Positions 1 to 6,562 of a stretch of 9,284 bases of DNA are shown piece after piece (the first letter of the stretch is position 1; every line of letters begins with the position of its first letter). Below the pieces are notes generated by a model. It saw only the letters and a program-made list of their open reading frames with translations. It was not told the DNA's origin and did no database searches. This DNA is from Elusimicrobiota bacterium. GTDB lineage: Bacteria > CG03 > SLGR01 > PWQF01. The stretch lies in assembly GCA_003556865.1 (NCBI GenBank), contig PWQF01000247.1, positions 1-9,284 of the forward strand, given 5' to 3'. The position numbers and the translations under genes were made by a program.

Positions 1-293
1 CTGTCCCGGCAGGCCCGGGCATCAACCCCTCCGGCCGCCTTAACCGCTTCCAGCCCCGTGCTCCCTTTATCCAGAAGATAGAGCCCGGGACGGGCTACCC
101 CTCCCCCCACATATACATATATCCCTGATGAAAAATCTTTGGCTCCCGGGGAATAGCAGCCGGCAGAAGGGTCGGGATCGGACCCTTTAAAAAAGAGCCT
201 ATCTTCAAGATATAAAATCCTGAGATGGCCGGCCAGGCCGGTTATAATTAAAAAGGAGACCGCTTTTAATATACCGCTTCTTTTTTCAATCAG
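1..293 (-). CDS. comEA: ComEA-like DNA receptor, SLBB domain (partial, 3' end beyond window; start uncertain)
   Basis: ComEA binds incoming double-stranded DNA outside the inner membrane and passes it to the ComEC channel. The frame gives about 97 residues before the window ends: a basic N-terminus, one membrane helix (about residues 8-29 counted from the CTG at 293), a short linker, then an SLBB segment with IYVYVGGGVARPGLYLL followed by a GLEAVKAAGGV stretch, which is the ComEA pattern. The helix-hairpin-helix DNA-binding part would lie beyond base 1. The frame is open from base 323 (in-frame TAA at 326-324) but contains no ATG, GTG or TTG before the GTG at 110, which is inside the SLBB domain. 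A good Shine-Dalgarno (GGGAGG, 323-318) precedes a TTG at 313 that is one base out of frame, with a run of six G in between. The end given here (CTG, 293) is therefore a placeholder. Identity as ComEA is supported by the domain order and by comEC upstream in the same operon. Confidence 0.75.
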   Translation of the reverse strand, partial: MIEKRSGILKAVSFLIITGLAGHLRILYLEDRLFFKGSDPDPSAGCYSPGAKDFSSGIYVYVGGGVARPGLYLLDKGSTGLEAVKAAGGVDARACRD

Positions 294-304
294 GGTATAT
301 ACCC
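293..304. repeat. 12-bp perfect palindrome at the 5' end of the comEA-like frame
   Basis: GGGTATATACCC reads the same on both strands. It sits between the Shine-Dalgarno of the comEA-like gene and the first residues of its frame, where an operator or a translation-controlling structure could act. As an RNA hairpin it would have almost no loop room beyond a four-base stem, so a protein-binding site is the likelier role if it has any. It may also be chance in a sequence rich in GGG and TATA. Confidence 0.25.
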
Positions 305-317
305 CCCGGGCAACTGC

Positions 318-323
318 CCTCCC
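318..323 (-). promoter_or_regulatory. Shine-Dalgarno upstream of the comEA-like gene
   Basis: The minus strand reads GGGAGGG at 323-317, the best ribosome-binding site between the 90-residue gene and the comEA-like frame. It places the intended start near the TTG at 313-311 (4 bases after GGGAGG, 3 after GGGAGGG), not at the first residues of the open frame. It is therefore the key evidence that the annotated start is disturbed by the following G tract. Confidence 0.5.
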
Positions 324-359
324 TTAATTACAACTAAATTTTAAGGTACTGTTTATATC

Positions 360-632
360 TTATTTTTTAGCATAAAGGGTGCCGGCTATCTTAAAGGAAA
401 CAATTATGCTCAACCCGGCCGACACAATTAAAAGAACCACTATCTGGGAATAAAAGGTCTGGTTCATATAGTGAAGTATATCTTCCTTCCCCGGTATTCC
501 GCTCAGCTGGTCCCGGACAAAGCTGTTAAGCAGGTAATAAAAATGGCCGCCGGTTACGGCCGCCGCCGTAAGTATGGATAAAAAAACCATAAAAAAATAT
601 TTAATTTGAACTCTTATTTTCTCTAAAGTCAC
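360..632 (-). CDS. Small two-helix membrane protein with a truncated HAMP-like lead sequence
   Basis: This 90-residue protein has a basic N-terminus, a first membrane helix (about residues 12-28), a loop of about 33 residues predicted to be outside (containing LSGIPGKEDILHYMNQTF), a second helix (62-80) and a very short tail ending KIAGTLYAKK. The topology and the tail just after helix 2 recall the start of the HAMP linker in sensor proteins that have an xKIAGPLYR motif, but no HAMP coiled coil or signalling domain follows. The start is GTG at 632; the in-frame TAG at 644-642 excludes anything earlier. A GGAGG Shine-Dalgarno (650-646) overlaps the stop of the upstream MBL gene, 13 bases from the GTG, which is long. 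Its place between the MBL protein and ComEA suggests a role at the membrane in DNA uptake, but that is inference; the family is not firmly recognised. Confidence 0.75.
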   Translation of the reverse strand: MTLEKIRVQIKYFFMVFLSILTAAAVTGGHFYYLLNSFVRDQLSGIPGKEDILHYMNQTFYSQIVVLLIVSAGLSIIVSFKIAGTLYAKK

Positions 633-649
633 AACTTTTATCTAACCTC

Positions 650-1618
650 CTATCTGCTTGTTCTGACATTATAATTTTCACCGTCACTGATTATAGTTAT
701 ATTACCGTTTAAATCTGTCCTGTAAACCCGGGCTCCCCTGTCCTGGTATCTTCTTATCACTTCAAAAGAGGGAAGGCCGTACCTGTTTTTTCTGCCGGCG
801 GAAAAGACAGCTACCTCCGGTTTTATATAGTCCAGAAACGGCTTTGAACTTGAAGAATGGGACCCGTGGTGGGGGGCCATCATAACCGTGGTCCTTAAAT
901 CCTCCCCGTAAGAGAGAAGGTCCAGCTCCGAGGGTATCTCCATATCCCCGGCAAACATAAATGTAACATTTCCCGCAGCCACCCGGGTTACTATGGAATT
1001 TGAATTTTCATCGCTGTAAAGGGTGCCTGAATAATCCCTGAGGGGCCCTATAAACTGTACTGTTGTGCTATCCCCGAAAGGTAGAACCTTTCCGGGACGG
1101 GCCACATTAAAATCTGCTCCGCTCTCCCTTACAGCTTTTAAATATTTTTCTGCAAGGGGTGAAGGATAATCGGTTCCGTTATCATAAACAGCTCCCACTT
1201 TAAAGTTTTGTAAAATATATGGAGCTCCCCCTATATGGTCCCCGTGCTTATGGGTAAGTACAAGGTAATCTATTTTTTCTATCCCTTTTTCATTCAGGTA
1301 AGGGGCTATAACCGTAGCCGCCCTTGTGCTCCCCTCAACAGGGATAAGGGAGGAAAATTCATCGGTAGCAGCGTCCGGGCCCGTATCTATAAGCATAACT
1401 TTTCCGCTGCCGGAAAGGTCACGCAGCAGCACCGCATCCGCCTGGCCCACATAAAAATATGTGACTTCAATTATAGGCCGGCCCATATCCGGTCTATGAA
1501 AAATCTCCCCTCTCAGGTATTCAAACCTGGAACTGAAGGCAAAAAAGAGGATTAATGAAGCAGATGCTATTAAGGCCACTCCTGTGGCTATTGATGCCAG
1601 AACTCTTTTCTCTCTCAT
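650..1618 (-). CDS. Membrane-anchored ComEC/Rec2-type MBL-fold hydrolase (standalone)
   Basis: This 322-residue protein has an N-terminal signal anchor (about residues 7-29) followed by a metallo-beta-lactamase domain of the kind found at the C-terminus of ComEC and in ComEC-related hydrolases. The metal-binding motifs are complete: LIDTG (76-80), THKHGDHIGG (122-131; ligands H123, H125, D127, H128), FAGDME (222-227; D225) and APHHGS (248-253). The C-terminus carries the usual KPEVAVFSAGRKNRYG and RTDLNGNITI elements of this family. Known members are thought to be metal-dependent phosphodiesterases or nucleases; in ComEC the domain is proposed to degrade the non-transported DNA strand. The anchor places the catalytic domain outside the inner membrane. 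The ATG at 1618 overlaps the stop of the nuclease gene (ATGA), with an AGGAGGAG stretch 11 bases upstream. Because the ComEC of this operon has a degenerate MBL domain, this protein probably supplies the activity in trans. Enzyme class is well supported; the exact substrate is not. Confidence 0.93.
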   Translation of the reverse strand: MREKRVLASIATGVALIASASLILFFAFSSRFEYLRGEIFHRPDMGRPIIEVTYFYVGQADAVLLRDLSGSGKVMLIDTGPDAATDEFSSLIPVEGSTRAATVIAPYLNEKGIEKIDYLVLTHKHGDHIGGAPYILQNFKVGAVYDNGTDYPSPLAEKYLKAVRESGADFNVARPGKVLPFGDSTTVQFIGPLRDYSGTLYSDENSNSIVTRVAAGNVTFMFAGDMEIPSELDLLSYGEDLRTTVMMAPHHGSHSSSSKPFLDYIKPEVAVFSAGRKNRYGLPSFEVIRRYQDRGARVYRTDLNGNITIISDGENYNVRTSR

Positions 1619-3444
1619 CGCGAGTATCTCTCCTCCTCTGTCTCCTCTTTTTCCGGTATATCGGGCTCGGTCTTGGGCTGGGGGGACAGGTTCATTATTC
1701 CTATCTCATCCGCCCTTTTACGTATCTCTTCTTTTTTAGGGCACTCCTCAAAAAAGTCGCACCCTCCGCAGTACTTGTTTATTTTAGGCTTAAAAATCTC
1801 ATCCGCTTTTTCGGGGTTTTTCTTAACCTCTTTTTCACTTTTTTCCATATTGCCAACCACTTCGTTTACCATATCTATAAAAGGAGGTATGTCGCTGGGG
1901 CTCCTGGAAGTTGAAATTCTCTGGGTAAACTTAAGAAAATCCAGGGAAAGCCGGCTGACCTCAATTCCGACCTCCTTCATAGCCCAGTAGTAAGAGGTAA
2001 GCTGAAGGTCGCTGTCCAGCTGCTCCTGGGTTCTCAGCTTGGGATCGGTCTTATAATCCAGTATTTCAAAGGAGCCGTCAGGATTTTTCTGAAGCCTGTC
2101 TATATAGCCTATGATAACATAATCATCCCCTATGGGCAGCTGAAAATATTTTTCCACCGCATAGGCCTGAATATACTGGCCGTCAATATATTTCCTATAA
2201 TAGCGCAGAAGCCAGTCCCAGGCTTTTTTCTTATATTCCATCTCCTCTTTTTCATCCCTGTACCCTTCCCGGTGCCAGTTATTCTCAAACATTTTTTTCA
2301 TATCCCTGATGGAGGGCTGGTAGGGATAGGTGAAGAACTCCTCCATTGTCTCGTGGCAGGAATGGCCTATGGAAAAGAAGCTCTGCGGCCGCGGCGCGAC
2401 TTTATCCACATACAGCTTTTTATAGTTATAGGGGCAGTTTTTAAAGGCGCTCATTTTAGAATAGGAAAAGGCCATCCTGCCCTCATTTTTTGCCTTTCTG
2501 AATATGCCCCTGTACCTGGACATTCCCCCCTTCCACTGGGGACATATAACCTCATAATCACACCACCCGCATAAGGGACCCGGGGAAGGGTCAAACTGCT
2601 CATAATGGATATTATGCTCTGTTTCTATTATTTTATCCTTGGTCTCTTCAATAATCTCGGGCCGGGGATTGCAGGGTATCTTTTTACGGTGGGAAAGAAA
2701 GTAAAAATAAAAATTTTTAAGTTTCTTTTTCCATTTCCTTTCCGACATCATTGTATAAATAACGGCCTGGGTGGAAGAACCCAGCTTAATAGCCTCCTCG
2801 TCCATAAGCCTCTGGCCCGTTTTATAATCCACAATTTCCAGCTCCCCCTCCGGGGTTTTCTCAATCCGGTCTATGTAAGCCAGCAGATCAGTACCCCTGA
2901 GGGTCATTATAAGGGGTTTCTCAATTTCAATGATACGGTTAGGGTTTACCTGGTTATCCTTAAAATAATCCTCAAGCATTTTAACCCCACGGCTGTAAAA
3001 CTCTTTTTCGTCTTCCCCCTCCCTGTAAATAAAATCAAACTTATTAAGGGTCTTTTCATATTCCCTGCTGCTTACCCCGCTCTGGGCCAGGGCGTTTTTC
3101 CAGCGGTGCTTATTTGCCGAAGCCTGGTCCAGCATATCCCTCTTAATTTCCGGCCAGGCCTTTTCATATTCCTTTATAAGGTCATCCAGGTTCCCTTCAA
3201 CTCCCTGGAGGTCAAACTTTATATGGAACCTTTCCAGGGCTGTATGTATAACGCTTCCGAAATGAAGGTAGCAGGAGGGAAACCCCTTAATGCCATCCTC
3301 GTAGGAATATTTATATTTAAGGGGGCAGTTATCATAAGTGCTGAAACGGGAATTGCTCATTACCACCGAAGGCCTCGTAAAAAATCTCCAGATATTTAAA
3401 CTGACTTCTCTTGCCCTAAGCAGAAAATATTTTATTTTTTTCAT
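1615..3444 (-). CDS. Tandem PD-(D/E)XK (RecB/Cas4-like) nuclease with two Fe-S signatures
   Basis: This 609-residue protein consists of two homologous nuclease units of the RecB/AddB/Cas4 family (PDDEXK_1 type). Unit 1 (about 30-305) has FSTYDNCP with C40, H67, IDR with D192, EIVDYKTG (E203, D206, K208), the Q226/Y230 motif and CGWCDYEVIC (C292, C295, C301). Unit 2 (about 325-572) repeats every element: C337, H364, D449, EILDYKT (E460, D463, K465), Q481/Y485 and CGGCDFFEEC (C559, C562, C568). Each unit thus has a full catalytic set and one plus three cysteines expected to bind a 4Fe-4S cluster. No helicase motifs are present. A basic amphipathic stretch of 28 residues precedes unit 1, and the C-terminus is rich in Glu and Pro. 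The start at 3444 overlaps the ComEC stop (ATGA) and has AAGGGG 7 bases upstream; M29 (3360) is an alternative nearer the usual family start. The family cuts single- or double-stranded DNA; a role in processing imported DNA is inferred from context. Confidence 0.93.
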   Translation of the reverse strand: MKKIKYFLLRAREVSLNIWRFFTRPSVVMSNSRFSTYDNCPLKYKYSYEDGIKGFPSCYLHFGSVIHTALERFHIKFDLQGVEGNLDDLIKEYEKAWPEIKRDMLDQASANKHRWKNALAQSGVSSREYEKTLNKFDFIYREGEDEKEFYSRGVKMLEDYFKDNQVNPNRIIEIEKPLIMTLRGTDLLAYIDRIEKTPEGELEIVDYKTGQRLMDEEAIKLGSSTQAVIYTMMSERKWKKKLKNFYFYFLSHRKKIPCNPRPEIIEETKDKIIETEHNIHYEQFDPSPGPLCGWCDYEVICPQWKGGMSRYRGIFRKAKNEGRMAFSYSKMSAFKNCPYNYKKLYVDKVAPRPQSFFSIGHSCHETMEEFFTYPYQPSIRDMKKMFENNWHREGYRDEKEEMEYKKKAWDWLLRYYRKYIDGQYIQAYAVEKYFQLPIGDDYVIIGYIDRLQKNPDGSFEILDYKTDPKLRTQEQLDSDLQLTSYYWAMKEVGIEVSRLSLDFLKFTQRISTSRSPSDIPPFIDMVNEVVGNMEKSEKEVKKNPEKADEIFKPKINKYCGGCDFFEECPKKEEIRKRADEIGIMNLSPQPKTEPDIPEKEETEEERYSR

Positions 3445-6404
3445 TCTCTTTCCCCTTCTCCCAGAACAGTAGTTACATCCATACCCCTCCCGTCGGTCCT
3501 TACCTTAACGGCCCCGTCCCTGTCGGTCCTGAAAGTCAGGGCTCCGGCATCTCTCCACCGGCGGAGGGTCGCATCAAGCTCAGTATGATAAAAGCTTCTG
3601 TCCCTGAGGTAACCGTACTGGGCGACAGCGTATACGGGGCGGACAGTATCCACAAAAAAAGGAGAAGAAGATTTAGAGCTTCCCCGCCCGGGGACGGTTA
3701 TTAAATCCGCCCCCAGTTCTTCCCCGTACCTTTCTACAAGATCATACTCCCCTTCGGAAGTTATATTGGAAGTAAAAAGCAACTTTCTTCTTCCGTAAGT
3801 GAGCATAAGCACTACCGAATTGTTTTTCATATCGTCCTCTGTACCGCTGATTCTTTCAGAGGGGGGGTTAAGCACCCTTATATTAAACTCTTTTTCACCT
3901 CTCTCTTCCGAATAAATGACCGTACCCTCTTCTGCTTTTAAGTGGGGGACAAGTTTTCCCTCCAGAACCGCCTGACGGAGGCCTCTCCGGTCAATGACCT
4001 CCCGGGGGGCGATTACCGCATTTAAAAAGTCATAATAGTTAAGATAAACCCCTACGGGCAGGGGTGCATCGGAGCGGACCTGAAGCCGGATATCTCCCAG
4101 GGCATCTAGAAAACCGGCGTAGGGCATATCAGCGGTAAAGTTTTCCGGGTCCAGCCCGTCCCACACCTCACCCACATTAAAATTCTCAAGCACATATATC
4201 AGACCCCCGATATTTTCAGGGAGCGGATTTGTGGTTATAAGTTTATCAACCCTGGATATATTGTAACCCGAAAGGTTGGGCAGCAGAACCGATTCGCCCT
4301 GTCCCCACCCCCCCCGGGTCCAGTAACGGCTTGTTCCCCTGTGCCCCCCGTCAACAAGTATGGTTTTTCCGCCGGGGGTCTGTATAAGGATTGAGTTTCC
4401 GAACTCCACGTCAAATATGGTTATCAGGGCCTCGTCCCTTTTCCTTACATCTTCAGCAAAGATCCCCGGGACCCAGTATGAACCCGAATAGACAAAAGCC
4501 ACCATAACCGCAGCAACAATAACCCCTGCCCCGGGGCTGAGTTTAAATTTTCTTTCAAGGAAGAACCTGATCTGGCGGTTAAAGGCAAAAATAAGAATAG
4601 CAATATAATAAGCAACAAGCCAGGCTGAAGTAGGGGCCGCCTGCACGGGATAAGGAAAATATACGCGGAAAAACCGGGCCATATGAAGAAAAAACTCCGA
4701 CATTACCGTTGAGGAGGCTCCCAGTGTAAGGCCTATCCATTCCCCCGCGCCCGGAATAAATGTAAAAAGCTGCCCCATCATTCCCAGGGGAACTATTATT
4801 CCTATAAGTGGAATGGCTATAAAATTGGCTATTATACCTGCAATGGGAAACCGGTTAAAATAAAGGCCGGAGAGGGGCCACATCATCCCCAGCTGTATTG
4901 CCAGCTGCACGCAGAAAAAGCCGGAAATAAAAGGCCACCACCCCTCAAACTCCAGACCCCTGAGGGGAATCTTCTTCTCCAGAAAATAGGCCCCCGCCGC
5001 CAGCGCCGCAAATATTAAGATAAAGAAGGCAACAAAGGGGGCGCTGGAGTAGACCCACGGGGCTACCAGTAAAAAGCCAACGGAAGATATTACAAATATA
5101 TAAAAAAGAGCCATACCCCACCCCGAGAGCATTTTCGTAAATATTTTCCGCAGGGGCCCGCTAAGGTAAATTATAGACCAGACCGCTGTAAATGATAAAG
5201 TAAAGGAGGCCTCGAAAATAAGAAAGGAATTCATACTGAGCATAATGGCGGCAGACATAGGTATTGTAATCCTGCCTGCCCGGTTAAGCTTCATTCCGAA
5301 CCACAGGTAAAAGACTATTCCTATGCTGTACATCATTGCCGCCCTTACCGTTGCCGGCCTGGCGCCTGTAATTATTACAAATATCAAGAGGGCGGAGATA
5401 ACAAAAAGAGGTATTATCTTGGGGGAGTAAGGGGTAATATCGGTATTTTTTTTAAATATTCTGGTGGGCAGAGTATAAAAAAGGAACCGTGATTTAAATA
5501 TGGTTGTAAAGAGAGCCACCAGGACTAATGCCAAAAATCCCACGTGCAGTCCGGAAAGAGCCAGCACGTGAGCCACCCCCGTAGCCCTGAAATCCTCCTG
5601 GACCTCTTCCGGGACCCCTCCCCGGGCCCCCACGGTGACCCCTCCCAGAAAAGCTGAAGCAGGCGGCGGAACGGTCTTTTTTATTCCCAGGATCATCCTT
5701 TCCCTGACCCCGAAGGCAAACTGCATTACCGAGCCCCACAACCCTATATCCGAAACCCCCTCCCATTTTATATTTTCACCATCGCCCACATAAACGGTGG
5801 CGTATATATTCTGGTTATTAAGGTATTTCCCGTAATCAAACCCGTAGGGGTTGCTCAGCCTCATAGGCTCGCTCAGCCCGCCCCGGACCCGGACCCTGTC
5901 CCCGAAGCGCATATTATCGTAATAAGGGTTATCCTCCCTTATATCCCTGGACACAAAGGCAAGAACATCCCCGGTGGGGCCTGAAAGCTCCCTCCACTCC
6001 CCTTCCCCTTCGGGATCCCTGTTTATAGCTTCGGGCCTAAGCCTTAAATGAGTTACATGTTCCCTTATATCCGGTTCGGCAATTACCCTCCCCTTCAGCT
6101 CAACCCGGTCCCACCTTGTCTGGGAGATAAAATTTGTTATATGGTTGGGATGGTCTAAATTAAACCGGTACTGGTAAGAAGCTATTCCAAGTATTATTAT
6201 GGCCGGTATAAGCGTAAACCTGGCCAGCTTCCTGTAGGCAAAAAATAAAAAACCTGAAAGAAGAACAAATAAGCCGCAGAGCATCCACATATTTATCATA
6301 AAGGGCCTGCCCTGGGGGCCCAGCACGTTGGCTATTCCCACTCCCAGAACAAAAGCCCAGCAGAGCCATTTAATAAGTACTACTGCCCAGTGTTCTTTTC
6401 TCAT
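3441..6404 (-). CDS. comEC: ComEC/Rec2 DNA uptake channel with degenerate MBL domain
   Basis: ComEC forms the inner-membrane channel that takes single-stranded DNA into the cytoplasm during natural transformation. The 987-residue protein is full length for the three-domain form: N-terminal membrane helices plus a DUF4131 OB-fold-like region (about 10-210, including VELKGRVIAEPDIR), the Competence domain (about 235-610) with the hallmark GVAHVLALSGLHVGFL (276-291) and GARPATVRAA, and a C-terminal MBL-fold domain (about 655-980). In the MBL part VDGG (684-687) survives, but the HxHxDH motif reads NPLPEN (726-731), the expected GD reads SN (879-880), and the PHHGS motif reads PGRGS (905-909), so every metal ligand appears replaced. 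This domain is probably not catalytic. The ATG at 6404 overlaps the stop of the 52-residue gene (ATGA) and has AAAGGGG just upstream. A run of eight G lies at 4308-4315, early in the MBL domain. The next two genes overlap or follow closely and supply two nuclease-type enzymes. Confidence 0.96.
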   Translation of the reverse strand: MRKEHWAVVLIKWLCWAFVLGVGIANVLGPQGRPFMINMWMLCGLFVLLSGFLFFAYRKLARFTLIPAIIILGIASYQYRFNLDHPNHITNFISQTRWDRVELKGRVIAEPDIREHVTHLRLRPEAINRDPEGEGEWRELSGPTGDVLAFVSRDIREDNPYYDNMRFGDRVRVRGGLSEPMRLSNPYGFDYGKYLNNQNIYATVYVGDGENIKWEGVSDIGLWGSVMQFAFGVRERMILGIKKTVPPPASAFLGGVTVGARGGVPEEVQEDFRATGVAHVLALSGLHVGFLALVLVALFTTIFKSRFLFYTLPTRIFKKNTDITPYSPKIIPLFVISALLIFVIITGARPATVRAAMMYSIGIVFYLWFGMKLNRAGRITIPMSAAIMLSMNSFLIFEASFTLSFTAVWSIIYLSGPLRKIFTKMLSGWGMALFYIFVISSVGFLLVAPWVYSSAPFVAFFILIFAALAAGAYFLEKKIPLRGLEFEGWWPFISGFFCVQLAIQLGMMWPLSGLYFNRFPIAGIIANFIAIPLIGIIVPLGMMGQLFTFIPGAGEWIGLTLGASSTVMSEFFLHMARFFRVYFPYPVQAAPTSAWLVAYYIAILIFAFNRQIRFFLERKFKLSPGAGVIVAAVMVAFVYSGSYWVPGIFAEDVRKRDEALITIFDVEFGNSILIQTPGGKTILVDGGHRGTSRYWTRGGWGQGESVLLPNLSGYNISRVDKLITTNPLPENIGGLIYVLENFNVGEVWDGLDPENFTADMPYAGFLDALGDIRLQVRSDAPLPVGVYLNYYDFLNAVIAPREVIDRRGLRQAVLEGKLVPHLKAEEGTVIYSEERGEKEFNIRVLNPPSERISGTEDDMKNNSVVLMLTYGRRKLLFTSNITSEGEYDLVERYGEELGADLITVPGRGSSKSSSPFFVDTVRPVYAVAQYGYLRDRSFYHTELDATLRRWRDAGALTFRTDRDGAVKVRTDGRGMDVTTVLGEGERE
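4308..4315 (-). repeat. G8 homopolymer inside comEC
   Basis: The coding strand carries eight consecutive G, encoding Arg-Gly-Gly just before a Trp near residue 698. It lies after the channel domain and before the degenerate metal-binding region. A one-base slip would leave the DUF4131 and Competence domains intact and remove most of the MBL-like domain. Runs of this length are classic slip sites, but they are also frequent places for assembly error. Confidence 0.5.
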
Positions 6405-6559
6405 TGCCCCTTTACGGTATCCGGCCTCACTGCCGGAAAGTAGGTGGCGTTAAGCTCAAGGTTGCTTTCTATGTTATGGGAAGGATTAAGAAGCATATAA
6501 ATCCAGCCGGCAATAATTGCAACAATAATAAGAAGGAAAATTGATTTTGAATTGCTCAT
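6401..6559 (-). CDS. Small single-helix membrane protein upstream of comEC
   Basis: This is a short open frame of 52 residues, from the ATG at 6559 to a TGA that overlaps the comEC start (ATGA at 6404-6401). It begins MSNSKSIFLLIIVAIIAGW, a single hydrophobic helix (about residues 7-24), followed by a polar tail of about 28 residues ending VRPDTVKGQ. The positive-inside rule gives no clear topology because the N-terminus has a single Lys; the tail is probably outside. It starts 3 bases after the stop of the PorV-like gene, has only a weak AAGAG in front, and carries the comEC ribosome-binding site (AAAGGGG) in its last codons, so it may be translated by coupling and may couple comEC in turn. 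I do not recognise a family. It accounts for the whole stretch between the two large genes. Confidence 0.72.
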   Translation of the reverse strand: MSNSKSIFLLIIVAIIAGWIYMLLNPSHNIESNLELNATYFPAVRPDTVKGQ

Positions 6560-6562
6560 CTC

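Noticed and set aside
222..242. GGCCGGCC-type inverted repeat as terminator or regulatory hairpin
   Set aside because: It lies within the coding part of the comEA-like gene (Thr-Gly-Leu-Ala-Gly-His codons), has no following T run on the coding strand, and is explained by codon choice.
327..359. Possible promoter (TATAAA near 357-352 on the minus strand) before comEA
   Set aside because: A single -10-like string in an AT-rich spacer without a matching -35 element is too weak to call.
1235..1990. Overlapping plus-strand open frames across the MBL and nuclease genes
   Set aside because: They are antisense to well-supported genes, have low-complexity composition and no family resemblance.
2605..3399. 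Long open frame of 264 codons on the plus strand, hydrophobic translation
   Set aside because: It lies fully antisense to the tandem nuclease, whose motifs and Fe-S cysteines are clearly coding. It has no recognisable domain; it is a by-product of codon bias.
1615..3444. Tandem nuclease as a Cas4 of a CRISPR system
   Set aside because: No repeats, cas1, cas2 or other cas genes are in the window, and two fused units are not typical for Cas4; the com operon context is a better guide.
3861..3867. Run of seven G on the plus strand as another slip site in comEC
   Set aside because: It encodes a Pro-Pro pair in the coding strand near the C-terminus; on its own it is not notable, so only the G8 tract was reported.
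5494..5766. Minus-strand Gly/Arg-rich frame inside comEC
   Set aside because: Out of frame with the ComEC Competence domain; the GR repeats result from the GGN/CGG-rich coding sequence read in another frame.
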